A DNA stretch of 34,591 bases from JBJXFY01 sp046155815. Lineage in GTDB: Bacteria > Verrucomicrobiota > Verrucomicrobiia > Limisphaerales > CAIMTB01. A program made the position numbers and the translations under genes. Of the stretch, positions 15,008 through 23,036 are shown one piece after another (positions within the stretch are counted from its first letter, which is position 1; each line of letters starts with the position of its first letter). The stretch lies in assembly GCA_046155815.1 (NCBI GenBank), contig JBJXFY010000149.1:1-34591 (forward strand). The letters run 5' to 3'. The notes beneath the pieces are model-generated. The model was not told where the DNA came from. It saw only the letters and a program-made list of their open reading frames with translations, and searched no databases.

Positions 15008-15907
15008 ATGTCCATCCTCGTCACCCCCCGGACCAAGGTGCTCGTCCAGGGCATCACCGGCTCGTTCGGTGCCCGGCACGCGCAGCTCTCCCTCGAGTAC
15101 GGCACGCAGGTCGTCGCCGGCGTCACACCCGGCAAGGGCGGCCAGACCTTCCAGGCCAACGGCCACAGCGTCCCCGTCTTTGACACGGTGGCGCAGGCCG
15201 TCAACGCCACCGGGGCGACCGCCAGCGCCGTCTTCGTCCCGCCCGCCTTCGCCGCCGACGCCATCCTCGAGGGCGTGGACGCCGGGCTCGACCTCGTCGT
15301 CGCCATCACCGAGGGCATTCCCGTCCGTGACCTGATCGCGGTGAAACGCGCCATGGGCGGCGCGAGGACCCGCCTCATCGGCCCGAACTGCCCCGGCCTC
15401 GTCACGCCCGGCGAAGGAAAGGACAGCCACGGCGGCTGCCGCATCGGCATCGCGCCCGGCTACATTCACCGGAAGGGCCACATCGGTGTCGTCAGCCGCT
15501 CGGGCACGCTCACCTACGAGGCGGTGTACCAGCTCACCGTGCGGGGCGTCGGCCAGAGCACCTGTGTCGGCATCGGCGGCGACCCGGTGAACGGAACCTC
15601 GCACCTGGATGTCATCAGGCTCTTCATGGCCGACCCGGACACGCACGGGATCATCATGATCGGCGAGATCGGCGGCAGCGCGGAGGAGGAGGCCGCCGGG
15701 TGGATCGCCGAGCACGGCACCAAGCCCGTGGCCGGCTTCATCGCCGGTGCGACCGCCCCGCCCGGCCGCCGCATGGGCCACGCCGGCGCGATCGTCAGTG
15801 GCGGCAAGGGCACGGCCGCCGCCAAGATCGAGGCGTTCAGGGCCGCCGGCATCGGCGTCGCCGCCACGCCCAGCGACATGGCCGATACGCTGCTGAAGAT
15901 GATGTAG
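15008..15907 (+). CDS. sucD: Succinyl-CoA synthetase alpha subunit
   Basis: This 299-residue protein starts MSILVTPRTKVLVQGITGSFG, the CoA-binding Rossmann-like start of the alpha subunit. It continues with LIGPNCPGLVTPGE, HIGVVSRSGTLTYEAVYQLT and GQSTCVGIGGDPVNGT. The phosphohistidine loop is GRRMGHAGAIVSGGKGTAAAK, with the His that carries phosphate between active sites. Length (about 290 expected) and motifs are normal, so the enzyme should be active with the SucC product. The ATG at 15008 lies 7 bp after the NYN stop. It ends in TAG, one of several intact genes here that use TAG as a stop, which argues against TAG being recoded in this genome. No strong terminator is evident after it. Confidence 0.97.
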   Translation: MSILVTPRTKVLVQGITGSFGARHAQLSLEYGTQVVAGVTPGKGGQTFQANGHSVPVFDTVAQAVNATGATASAVFVPPAFAADAILEGVDAGLDLVVAITEGIPVRDLIAVKRAMGGARTRLIGPNCPGLVTPGEGKDSHGGCRIGIAPGYIHRKGHIGVVSRSGTLTYEAVYQLTVRGVGQSTCVGIGGDPVNGTSHLDVIRLFMADPDTHGIIMIGEIGGSAEEEAAGWIAEHGTKPVAGFIAGATAPPGRRMGHAGAIVSGGKGTAAAKIEAFRAAGIGVAATPSDMADTLLKMM

Positions 15908-15988
15908 CGGCGTGGCCGCCCCGGTTGCGGACGGGCCGGCGCCTCGACAGCCGCCGGGTGGGTCGCCACGCCGGCGCGGGATCGTCGC

Positions 15989-16018
15989 TTGAGATTTTCC
16001 CGCGACCGTTCGTAAGCT
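15989..16018 (+). promoter_or_regulatory. Candidate promoter of the hypothetical gene at 16024
   Basis: TTGAGA at 15989-15994, an 18-bp spacer and TAAGCT at 16013-16018. The predicted start falls at or next to the ATG, so the message may be leaderless; no Shine-Dalgarno sequence is present between the -10 and the ATG. Confidence 0.4.
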
Positions 16019-16023
16019 CCCCC

Positions 16024-16494
16024 ATGTCCGACCACCTTTCCCAGGCGACGGTCCATTTCACCACACGTTCCCTCCCCGATCTCGAAGCCAAGATCACCTT
16101 CGGAGGAGATCTGCGGCCCGGCTCGCCCGCCGGGGGCCCGGGCCCGGCGACGGGGGCGGCCTTTCTGGCCCAACTCTATGGCGGCGCGCCGGGCGGCGCG
16201 CTGCGGCCTCTGGGGCTGCCGCTGAACTTCCGCGAAGGCCCGGGTGCCGGCTTCGTGATGCCGTCCGGCGACGTGGTGCGCTACGTCACGGACGTGCCGG
16301 CCAGCGGCTCCGCGCAGGTGCAGATCAAGGCCTGGGCGGCCTGTCTTGGCTCCAGCTTCGAGGAGGCGCAGGCCAAGGGCGTGGGCGGCACCGGCGAATC
16401 GTTTCCGGCCGTCGTGCGGACTGGCGGCGGCATCTCGCCCCCGCTGGTGCCGGTCGGCCTGATGGGCTTCGAAATCTCCGCGATTCGCGGTTGA
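16024..16494 (+). CDS. Hypothetical protein, 156 residues
   Basis: I do not recognise an enzyme family. The protein is Gly/Ala/Pro-rich and has no obvious signal peptide or membrane segment. The middle reads VPASGSAQVQIKAWAACLGSSFEEAQAKGVGG and the end VPVGLMGFEISAIRG. This wording (QVQIKAW..GSSFEEA....GG...PP..P..L.GF) recalls short beta-rich segments common in secreted Verrucomicrobia proteins, there usually with a signal peptide and a PEP-CTERM tail; both are missing here. GC content and codon use match the neighbours and the frame is well supported by third-position GC, so it is probably a real gene. It is convergent with tatD, separated by a small hairpin. Confidence 0.65.
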   Translation: MSDHLSQATVHFTTRSLPDLEAKITFGGDLRPGSPAGGPGPATGAAFLAQLYGGAPGGALRPLGLPLNFREGPGAGFVMPSGDVVRYVTDVPASGSAQVQIKAWAACLGSSFEEAQAKGVGGTGESFPAVVRTGGGISPPLVPVGLMGFEISAIRG

Positions 16495-16498
16495 ACCT

Positions 16499-16523
16499 CC
16501 GGGGCGTGGCTGTGACGCCCCGG
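16499..16523. terminator. Candidate bidirectional terminator hairpin
   Basis: CCGGGGCG at 16499-16506 pairs perfectly with CGCCCCGG at 16516-16523 around a 9-base loop, between two convergent genes. No T-run follows on either strand, so it may only stall polymerase or protect the 3' ends. Confidence 0.4.
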
Positions 16524-16557
16524 TCGCAGGGGGTGCCGGCGGCGCCCCGTCGCAGAA

Positions 16558-17427
16558 TCAATGACCTTCCGGCTGCGCCGTGGCGGCGCAGACAGCTTGC
16601 GGCGATGAGGCGTCGCCGCCACGCAGCCGGGGAAAGAACTCCTCCGCCGCACGCTCCGTGGCGGTGCTGAACTCCGCCGCCGTGAGGCCTTTCAGTGCAG
16701 CGACGAACTCCGCCAGTTCCCGCACGTAGGCTGGTTCGCAGCGCTTCCCGCGGTACGGCACCGGCGCGAGGTACGGGCAGTCCGTCTCGAGCATGAACTG
16801 CCCCGTCGGCGCGGCGGCCAGCGCGTCGCGCACGTTCTGCGCGTTCTTGAAGGTCGTGATGCCGGTGAAGCTCACCAGCGATCCAGCCGCCAGCACTTTC
16901 GCCACCTCGCCCGGAGTTCCGGTGAAGCAGTGGAACACGCCGCGCACCCGGCCGCGGAAGGCCTCCATCATCGCCAGCGTCTCCGCGAACGCCGCACGCT
17001 GGTGGACCACGACGTTGAGGCCCGCCTCCGCGGCAAGCTCGAGCTGCTGCTGGAAGACGACGCGCTGCTTCGCCATGTACGCCTCGTCGTCCGCCGGGGA
17101 CTTTCCCGTCTCCGTGCCGGGCCGGCGGTAACGGTCGAGGCCGCACTCGCCGATCGCCGCCACTTTGGGATGCCCGAGCAGTTCCCGCAGACCCGGCCGC
17201 ACGTCCTCCGGCGCCTCCATCACGTGGCACGGATGCCAACCCACCGCGGCGTACACGCACGGAAACCGCTCCGCCAGCGCGACCGCCCGCCGGCTCGCCT
17301 CCAACGTCGTGCCGATGCTGATGATGCGCCGGACGCCCGCCGCAGCCGCGCGCTCCACCACCGCGTCGAGGTCCGCGGCGAAATCGGGGAAATCGAGGTG
17401 AGCGTGCGTGTCGGTGAAGGGGGCCAT
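16558..17427 (-). CDS. tatD: TatD-family metal-dependent DNase
   Basis: This 289-residue TIM-barrel hydrolase has metal ligands in the expected order. FTDTHAHLDF supplies the HxH pair near residues 8 and 10, IGECGLDRY the bridging Glu, VVVHQRAAF and GVFHCFTG two further His, and LETDCPYL the final Asp. Family members are 3'-5' DNA exonucleases in the cytosol involved in DNA repair and degradation, despite the name linking them to Tat export. The C-terminal 20 residues extend past the domain and are low in complexity. Divergent from the DUF1501 gene (197-bp shared upstream region), which is itself a Tat substrate; that pairing is probably coincidental. Confidence 0.95.
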   Translation of the reverse strand: MAPFTDTHAHLDFPDFAADLDAVVERAAAAGVRRIISIGTTLEASRRAVALAERFPCVYAAVGWHPCHVMEAPEDVRPGLRELLGHPKVAAIGECGLDRYRRPGTETGKSPADDEAYMAKQRVVFQQQLELAAEAGLNVVVHQRAAFAETLAMMEAFRGRVRGVFHCFTGTPGEVAKVLAAGSLVSFTGITTFKNAQNVRDALAAAPTGQFMLETDCPYLAPVPYRGKRCEPAYVRELAEFVAALKGLTAAEFSTATERAAEEFFPRLRGGDASSPQAVCAATAQPEGH

Positions 17428-17623
17428 GCGGAGGACGGGATGGAACAGGTCGCGGACTCGGTCGTGCGCGGCCTCGAACGCCGGCCCGCGCGAGCTGCGG
17501 GCGACCCTGACGAATCAACGCCCAGGCACAATCCAAACCTGCGCGCCGCCGCAGCCGTGGCCCGAAGCCGGCCTGACGGAATGCCGTTTGCCCGTGCGCG
17601 AGTCCGCGCCACCTTCCGCACGG

Positions 17624-19069
17624 ATGAACCCGTACCTGAACCACGGCATGGTCACGAGCCGGCGCTGGTTCCTGCGCGACTGCGGCGTGGGCCTCGGCAA
17701 GATCGCGCTGGCGGGGCTGCTCACGGACAGCTTCACCCGCCGCGCGCTGGGCGCCCAGTCCGCGCCTGCGAACCCGCTCGCCCCGCGCCCGCCGCACTTC
17801 GCGGGCAGGGCCAAGGCCGTAATCCACCTCTTCATGGCGGGCGCGCCGAGCCAGCTCGACCTCTTCGACCACAAGCCGGAGCTGAAGAAGCTCGAGGGAA
17901 AACCGCTGCCGCCGTCGGTCATCATGGGACAGCGTTACGCGTTCATCCGGCCGGACGCCGCGGTGCTCGGGCCGCAGTTCGCGTTCGCGCGGCACGGACA
18001 GGCCGGCACCGAGTTGTCCGAGATGCTGCCCCACCTGGCCGGCGTGGCGGACGACGTGTGCGTCATCCGCTCGTGCAAGACCGACCAGTTCAACCACGCG
18101 CCGGGGCAGATTTTCTTCAACACCGGCTTCGCGCAGCCCGGCCGGCCGAGCCTCGGCTCGTGGGTCACCTACGGCCTCGGCGCGGAGTCCCAGGACCTGC
18201 CGGCGTTCGTCGTGATGTCCACCGGCGCGGGCATCAGCGGCGGCGCGGCCAACTGGTCCAGCGGCTTCCTGCCGACCTACTACAGCGGCGTGCGCTTCCG
18301 GAACTCCGGCGATCCGATCCTGAACGTCTCGAGCCCCAGGGGCGTGGACGACCGGCTCCAGCGCGACACGCTCGACCTTGTCGCCGAGCTGAACCGCCGC
18401 CGGCTCGGCGAGGTGGGCGACCCCGAGATCGCCTCGCGCATCCAGAGCTACGAGATGGCCTACCGCCTCCAGACGTCCGCGCCGGAGCTCATGGACCTGC
18501 GGAAGGAGAGCAAGGAGACGCTGGAGCTGTACGGTTGCGAACCGGACAAGGCCTCCTTCGCGCGCGCGTGCCTGCTGGCGAGGCGGATGGTCGAGCGCGG
18601 CGTGCGCTTCGTGAACATCTACCACGAGGGCTGGGACGCCCACTCGGACGTGGCCGGCAACCTGAAGAACAACTGCGCCGCCACGGACCGGGCCAGTGCC
18701 GCGCTGGTGAAGGACTTGAAGCAGCGTGGCCTGCTCGACTCGACGCTGGTGGTCTGGGGCGGCGAGTTTGGCCGCACGCCGATGGTTGAGAGCAACGCCG
18801 CGCTCGGCCGCAGCCTCGGCCGCGACCATCATCCGCAGGCGTACACGATGTGGCTGGCCGGCGGCGGAATCAGGCCCGGCCTGAACTACGGTGCGACGGA
18901 CGAGCTCGGCTTCCACGTCGCTGAGAAGCCCGTCCACGTCCACGACCTGCAGGCCACGATCCTGCACTGCCTCGGCTTCGATCACGAGCGGCTGACGTAC
19001 ACCTACCAGGGTCGGCAGTTCCGGCTCACGGACGTGCATGGGCATGTGGTGAAGGACGTCCTCGCCTGA
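17624..19069 (+). CDS. DUF1501 protein, Tat-exported (sulfatase-like fold)
   Basis: This 481-residue protein begins with a twin-arginine signal: SRRWFLRDCGVGLGKIALAG, with Arg-Arg followed by a hydrophobic stretch. The body carries DUF1501 features: VIHLFMAGAPSQLDLFDHKP, NHAPGQIFFNTGF, RFVNIYHEGWDAHSDV, LVVWGGEFGRTPM and GRDHHPQAYTMWLAGGGIRPG. The family is related to alkaline-phosphatase/sulfatase folds and is expanded in Planctomycetes and Verrucomicrobia, where it is usually encoded directly beside a cytochrome/DUF1549-DUF1553 protein. No such partner is adjacent here, so it is an orphan copy. The ATG at 17624 is used; 17648 (MVTSRRW) would also keep the signal. Substrate unknown; the site of action is probably the periplasm. 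Confidence 0.92.
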   Translation: MNPYLNHGMVTSRRWFLRDCGVGLGKIALAGLLTDSFTRRALGAQSAPANPLAPRPPHFAGRAKAVIHLFMAGAPSQLDLFDHKPELKKLEGKPLPPSVIMGQRYAFIRPDAAVLGPQFAFARHGQAGTELSEMLPHLAGVADDVCVIRSCKTDQFNHAPGQIFFNTGFAQPGRPSLGSWVTYGLGAESQDLPAFVVMSTGAGISGGAANWSSGFLPTYYSGVRFRNSGDPILNVSSPRGVDDRLQRDTLDLVAELNRRRLGEVGDPEIASRIQSYEMAYRLQTSAPELMDLRKESKETLELYGCEPDKASFARACLLARRMVERGVRFVNIYHEGWDAHSDVAGNLKNNCAATDRASAALVKDLKQRGLLDSTLVVWGGEFGRTPMVESNAALGRSLGRDHHPQAYTMWLAGGGIRPGLNYGATDELGFHVAEKPVHVHDLQATILHCLGFDHERLTYTYQGRQFRLTDVHGHVVKDVLA

Positions 19070-19211
19070 CGGCCAGCCTGGCCAGGACGACTCGCCAGGC
19101 CAGAGGTCGGCGTACCGCGTCCTCCGCGCGGAACCGGCGGGCTTGGGCCGCGCCGGGTCAGTCTTGCCTGAACGACTTGTCCGGCAGGCCATGGCGATGA
19201 GATCGAAGGCG

Positions 19212-19811
19212 TTACGCCGCAGGGCGCACTGCGCAGCCCGCAGCCGGGGCCCGCCGGCCGCGCGCCTCGCCGGTCTTGAGAAACTCCCGCAGTGCATCGG
19301 CGAGGTCGTGCCGCGTCGGCGCCGGGCGGCCCACCCCGGGCGCGGCGTACTGGTCGTTGACGCGCCCTTGGTAAATGAGCTGCCCGTCATGCGTGACCGC
19401 GGCGGCCTCCGGCGTGACTCGCACGCCGAAGCGCGCCACCAGCGCGCCTTCCGGGTCGCGCACCACCTGGCCCCAGGGAGCAAACTCCGCCTGGTGCCGG
19501 CGGATGGCTGCGGCGGTTTCATCCGTGTTGGCGTAAACGAGGACGAAACGGACGCCCTGTGGCGCAAGTTCATTGGCCAGGGCGCGCAGCTCCGGAACGG
19601 CACGGTTGGCGATCGGGCAGTCCACGGAGGTGAAGATGAGGACCAGCGCGCGGTCATGGCCGGCTGGCGAAATGACCAGCGGCTTCGCGTCCAAGTCAGC
19701 GGCCGGCGCGGCAAACAGCTCCGGCGGCGCGCCGGCCTCCGGCCCGGCACAGCCGGCCAGCGCCAGCGCGGCGAGCAGTGCAACGCACGCTTTGGCCAGC
19801 CGGAGATCCAT
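19212..19811 (-). CDS. Redoxin-domain (AhpC/TSA-like) lipoprotein
   Basis: From the ATG at 19811 the product has 199 residues. It starts with a lipoprotein signal: a hydrophobic stretch ending LALAGC, with Cys21 as the lipidation site. The rest is a thioredoxin-fold domain: ALVLIFTSVDCPIANRAVPEL gives the beta-strand and a DCPIANR motif with a single active-site Cys in place of CxxC. GVRVTPEAAAVTHDGQLIYQGRV supplies the cis-Pro region. The DCPI(A/S)NR redoxins are common in these phyla and probably act on thiols or peroxides at the membrane. A longer open frame upstream is possible but would hide the signal peptide. The C-terminal 20 residues are low in complexity. Confidence 0.88.
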   Translation of the reverse strand: MDLRLAKACVALLAALALAGCAGPEAGAPPELFAAPAADLDAKPLVISPAGHDRALVLIFTSVDCPIANRAVPELRALANELAPQGVRFVLVYANTDETAAAIRRHQAEFAPWGQVVRDPEGALVARFGVRVTPEAAAVTHDGQLIYQGRVNDQYAAPGVGRPAPTRHDLADALREFLKTGEARGRRAPAAGCAVRPAA

Positions 19812-19821
19812 TTCCCGGGCG

Positions 19822-19850
19822 ACGCTGGGCGCGTGCCCGGGCAGCGTCAA
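19822..19850 (-). promoter_or_regulatory. Candidate promoter of the redoxin gene
   Basis: On the minus strand TTGACG (19850-19845), a 17-bp spacer and CAGCGT (19827-19822). The predicted start lies about 4 bases before the ATG at 19811, suggesting a short or absent leader. Confidence 0.4.
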
Positions 19851-19882
19851 TTCGGCCGCTGCCGGTGGCGTCACGGAATTGC

Positions 19883-19904
19883 CACATGACATCCTTGTCA
19901 TGTG
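19883..19904. promoter_or_regulatory. 22-bp palindrome, candidate operator
   Basis: CACATGACA at 19883-19891 and its exact inverse TGTCATGTG at 19896-19904 flank a 4-base centre (TCCT). It lies in the divergent region between the redoxin gene and the secreted multidomain gene, 40 bp upstream of the latter's ATG. The 9-bp arms suit a dimeric regulator; a hairpin in a leader is the alternative. Confidence 0.55.
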
Positions 19905-19943
19905 CTTTCCTCCATTTGCGCGGCTGGCTAAGGATGTGGTGAC

Positions 19944-22286
19944 ATGACTCCGATTCGCGCTTGGTTGACCGCACTTTTCGCCGTGCTGTCCCTGCTCCCC
20001 GCCGCCCGTGGGCAGGAGCCGCCGCCGCTGGAATTCACCGTCACGCCGCCCGACCAGGCGATCCTCATCACGGAGACGACCAACCGCATCACCGTCACGC
20101 TCGACAGCCCCGGGTCGTTTACCAACGTGACGGTGACGGGCGACATTGACGGCGCCCCGCTGACCTTCGCCGGCACCACGAACTACTCCGCCAACTATGT
20201 CGCGCCCTTCGTGCCGCCCCCGGCCGGCATCACCGTGCTGCTCAACGTGACGGTGATCGGGACCGACATCGCCTCCGTCACCAACGAGCCGCCGAGTGAC
20301 CCGCCCGTCATCGTCACGAACAGGGCGACCCTCACGTACATCATCGTCCCCCGGCCGCCGAACGACAATTTCACCAACGCCTTCAAGATCCCCAACGAGG
20401 GCGCGACGATCCTTGGCACCAACACCTACGCCTCGCTTCAGGCTGGCGAGCCGCGCCATGCCGGCCTCGCGACGGCCGACACGAGCGTGTGGTGGAACTG
20501 GTCTGCGCCGGACAAGACCAACGTCCTGATTGACCTTGCCGGATCGGACTGGCCGGCCGTGCTGGCCGTCTATCGCGGCGACAGCATCTCGAACCTCGTC
20601 CTCGTCGGCTCCTCGACGAACGACGTGGCCAACCAGCTCCCGCCAAACGTCGCCTTCCAGGCCGTGAAGGGCGCCACCTACCGCATCGCCGTGTCCGGCC
20701 TCACCACCAACAGCTACGGCAACCTCCGCCTCCGCGTCGCCGTCGGCGCCACGCCGGACAAGCGCCCGCCCGCCGTGTCCATCCTCAGCCCCTCGCCGGA
20801 CACGCTGGTCACCGGCGACGCGGTGGTGATCAGCGGCACGGCGCGAGAGTTCAGCACGCTCGACGCCGGTGTCAGCAACGTGGTGGTCCGCGTGAACGGC
20901 GGTGCCTTCACCAACGCCCTGGGCGCGGAGGGTTGGGCCATCCCGCTCCGGCTCCCGCCCGGCACCAACGTCATCCAGGCCGTGGCCATTGACTTTGCGG
21001 GCAACCAGAGCCTGCCCGACACCATCGTCGTGCGGTACGTGAACCCGACCAACGACCTCTTCGCCCTGCGCGCGCCGCTGCCCGGACTCGCCGGCTCGAT
21101 CAACGCCATCAACGGCCGCGCCACCCGCGAGCCGGGCGAACCCGTCCATGCCGGCAACGAGGGCGGGCGCTCGGTGTGGTATTCTTGGCGTGCGCCGGCC
21201 GACGGCCAGGTCCAGCTCACCACCGCTGGATCAAGCTTCGACACCCTTCTCGCGGCGTACACCGGTGCTGTGCTCGACACGCTCGCGCCCGTCGCCGCCA
21301 ACGACGACGCGGGTGGCGGGGTCACCAGCGCGGTGGGGTTCCCGGTCGTGTCCAATCAGGTCTATCAGATCGCGGTGGACGGCTTCGGCGCCGAGTCCGG
21401 CGACATCCTCCTCAACTACGTCTTCACCCCGCAGCAGCCGGCGCGCTTCTACACCGTGACCGTCCCGTCGTCGCCGGGCGGTGCGGTCACGCCGCCGGGC
21501 GGCTCCTTCCCCGAAGGCTCGCTCGCCACCCTCGCCGCGATTCCCCAGCCCGACTATGTCTTCGAGCGCTGGACTGGCGCCTTCGACAGCACGGCCAACC
21601 CGCTGTCCTTCGCCGTCACCGGCAACACGACCGTCCGCGCCGTGTTCCGGCTGGTGCGCGCCACGGACGATTTCGAGACCGGGAACCTGACCCGCGTCCC
21701 GTGGCAGAGCACGGGCACCAATGCCTGGCGTGCGACCGACCAGGACGCGGCGGGCGGCACGTACTCGGCGCGCTCCGGCCCGACAGCGCACAATGCCGCC
21801 AGCCAGCTCACGCTGGTGACGAACACCGCCGCCGGCTCCGCCTCCTTCTCCCTGCGGGTCAGCTCCGAGCCGACCTGGGACTTCCTTGAGTTCGTGGTCA
21901 ACGGCACGCCGCGCCGCCGCTGGTCCGGCGAGGTTCCGTGGGAGCGCTTCGCGGTGAACGTCAACGCCGGCACCAATCGTTTCGAATGGCGCTACGTGAA
22001 GGACGGCAGTTTCAGTGCCGGCCTTGACGCGGCGTTCATTGACGACGTGTACGTGCCGCCGGCCGCGAGCGGCGTGCCCGCGCCCACGCTCACGCTCGGC
22101 GCGCTCATTCCGCCCACTGTCACGATTACCGGCGAACCCGGCCGCACGCAGGTCATCGAGGCTTCCAGCGACCTCGCCATCTGGGGCGTGCTCGCCGTCG
22201 AGGCCGCGCCGGACGGAGTGGTGACCGCGGTGGACACGGGTGCGCCTGCCGGTGGCAACCGCTACTACCGCGGCCGGACGCAATAG
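19944..22286 (+). CDS. Large secreted multidomain protein (Ig-like, PPC-like, InlB B-repeat-like modules)
   Basis: This 780-residue protein begins with a signal peptide (to about residue 23, PAARGQ). Residues 25-135 are beta-rich with many Thr/Val. Two related modules follow, each opening with an N-D-x-F segment and containing a W-x-W/S core: PPNDNFTNAFKIPNEG...SVWWNWSAPDKTNV and NPTNDLFALRAPLPG...SVWYSWRAPADGQV. These resemble bacterial pre-peptidase C-terminal-type domains. Between them is an Ig-like segment (SPSPDTLVTGDAVVISGTA). Around 510-570 is a divergent InlB B-repeat (YTVTVPSSPGGAVTPPGG, YVFERWTGAF). The C-terminal portion has a jelly-roll-like stretch (DDFETGNLTRVPW) and an IEASSDLAIWGVLA...NRYYRG ending common in Verrucomicrobia surface proteins. 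Adhesion or polymer binding is likely; no catalytic motif is seen. Confidence 0.85.
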   Translation: MTPIRAWLTALFAVLSLLPAARGQEPPPLEFTVTPPDQAILITETTNRITVTLDSPGSFTNVTVTGDIDGAPLTFAGTTNYSANYVAPFVPPPAGITVLLNVTVIGTDIASVTNEPPSDPPVIVTNRATLTYIIVPRPPNDNFTNAFKIPNEGATILGTNTYASLQAGEPRHAGLATADTSVWWNWSAPDKTNVLIDLAGSDWPAVLAVYRGDSISNLVLVGSSTNDVANQLPPNVAFQAVKGATYRIAVSGLTTNSYGNLRLRVAVGATPDKRPPAVSILSPSPDTLVTGDAVVISGTAREFSTLDAGVSNVVVRVNGGAFTNALGAEGWAIPLRLPPGTNVIQAVAIDFAGNQSLPDTIVVRYVNPTNDLFALRAPLPGLAGSINAINGRATREPGEPVHAGNEGGRSVWYSWRAPADGQVQLTTAGSSFDTLLAAYTGAVLDTLAPVAANDDAGGGVTSAVGFPVVSNQVYQIAVDGFGAESGDILLNYVFTPQQPARFYTVTVPSSPGGAVTPPGGSFPEGSLATLAAIPQPDYVFERWTGAFDSTANPLSFAVTGNTTVRAVFRLVRATDDFETGNLTRVPWQSTGTNAWRATDQDAAGGTYSARSGPTAHNAASQLTLVTNTAAGSASFSLRVSSEPTWDFLEFVVNGTPRRRWSGEVPWERFAVNVNAGTNRFEWRYVKDGSFSAGLDAAFIDDVYVPPAASGVPAPTLTLGALIPPTVTITGEPGRTQVIEASSDLAIWGVLAVEAAPDGVVTAVDTGAPAGGNRYYRGRTQ

Positions 22287-22305
22287 CTCATTCGGTCTGG
22301 ATCGG

Positions 22306-22338
22306 GCCGGCGGCTCCGCTCGGGGCCGCCGGCTTTTT
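22306..22338 (+). terminator. Intrinsic terminator after the secreted multidomain gene
   Basis: GCCGGCGGC at 22306-22314 pairs perfectly with GCCGCCGGC at 22325-22333, 10-base loop, followed by TTTTT at 22334-22338. It lies 20 bp after the upstream stop. Confidence 0.85.
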
Positions 22339-22375
22339 GTTTCCGCGGGAGACCCGTTCACGCAGGCTGTCGGAC

Positions 22376-22960
22376 GTGCTGTTGATCGGAGTCACGGGCG
22401 GCGTGGGGATGGGCAAGTCCACCACGGCGGGGTTCCTCGCGCAGAACGGCGTCGCGGTCGTTGATACTGACTTGCTGGCACGGGAGCTCGTCGCGCCCGG
22501 CCAGCCGGCGCTGGCGGAGATCGCATCCGCGTTTGGACCGGACGTGCTGGCCGCGGACGGCGCGCTGGACCGGGGGCAACTGGCGCGCCGCGTCTTCGCC
22601 GACGAGGCGGCCCGGCGGCGGCTGGAGGCCATCCTGCACCCGCGCATCCGCGCCGCGTGGCTGGCGCAGGCCGCCGCCTGGCGCACTGAAGGCCGCACTG
22701 CTGGTGCGGTGATCATCCCGCTGCTCTATGAGACAGCGTCGGAGAAGGAGCTTGGACCGGTGATTTGCACCGCCTGCACCGCGGCCACGCAGCGCTCACG
22801 GCTGAAGGCGCGCGGCTGGGACGAGGCGCAGATCGCCGGCCGCCTTGCGGCGCAGTGGCCGGTGGAGCAGAAGCTGGCGCTGGCTGATTTCGTCGCCTGG
22901 AGCGAGGGCGCGCTGGACACGCACGCCGCGCAGGTGCGGCGCATCCTGGGTGCCTTGTGA
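22376..22960 (+). CDS. coaE: Dephospho-CoA kinase
   Basis: This 194-residue P-loop kinase phosphorylates dephospho-CoA at the ribose 3'-hydroxyl, the last step of coenzyme A synthesis. The GTG at 22376 is chosen because VLLIGVTGGVGMGKST places the Walker A loop (GGVGMGKS) at residues 8-15, as usual; an in-frame TTG at 22337 would overlap the preceding terminator. Further family marks are VVDTDLLARELVAPG (substrate Asp), LEAILHPRIR, and VIIPLLYETASEKEL, where the usual 'PLLFE' appears as PLLYE. A lid region with QRSRLKARGWDEAQIAGRLAAQWPVEQKLALADFV follows the normal CoaE pattern. The length is normal. The gene stands alone between a terminator and convergent ppx. Confidence 0.95.
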   Translation: MLLIGVTGGVGMGKSTTAGFLAQNGVAVVDTDLLARELVAPGQPALAEIASAFGPDVLAADGALDRGQLARRVFADEAARRRLEAILHPRIRAAWLAQAAAWRTEGRTAGAVIIPLLYETASEKELGPVICTACTAATQRSRLKARGWDEAQIAGRLAAQWPVEQKLALADFVAWSEGALDTHAAQVRRILGAL

Positions 22961-22995
22961 TCGAATGCGTCTGGAGCCGAAGAGCCCAGGATGGA

Positions 22996-23036
22996 ATGAA
23001 GGCCCTGCGGCGCGGCGCCGCCGCCACGGCCTTCAT
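22996..23036. terminator. Hairpin between convergent coaE and ppx
   Basis: ATGAAGGCC at 22996-23004 pairs exactly with GGCCTTCAT at 23028-23036, with a GCGGCG/CGCCGC-rich centre that can extend the stem. It overlaps the last codon and stop of ppx. No T-run follows, so efficiency is uncertain. Confidence 0.5.

Noticed and set aside
16325..19783. A 1152-codon open frame on the minus strand
   Set aside because: It is antisense to the DUF1501 gene and out of frame with the real tatD and redoxin genes. Its Arg/Ala-rich translation has no domain, and GC-rich DNA gives such frames by chance.
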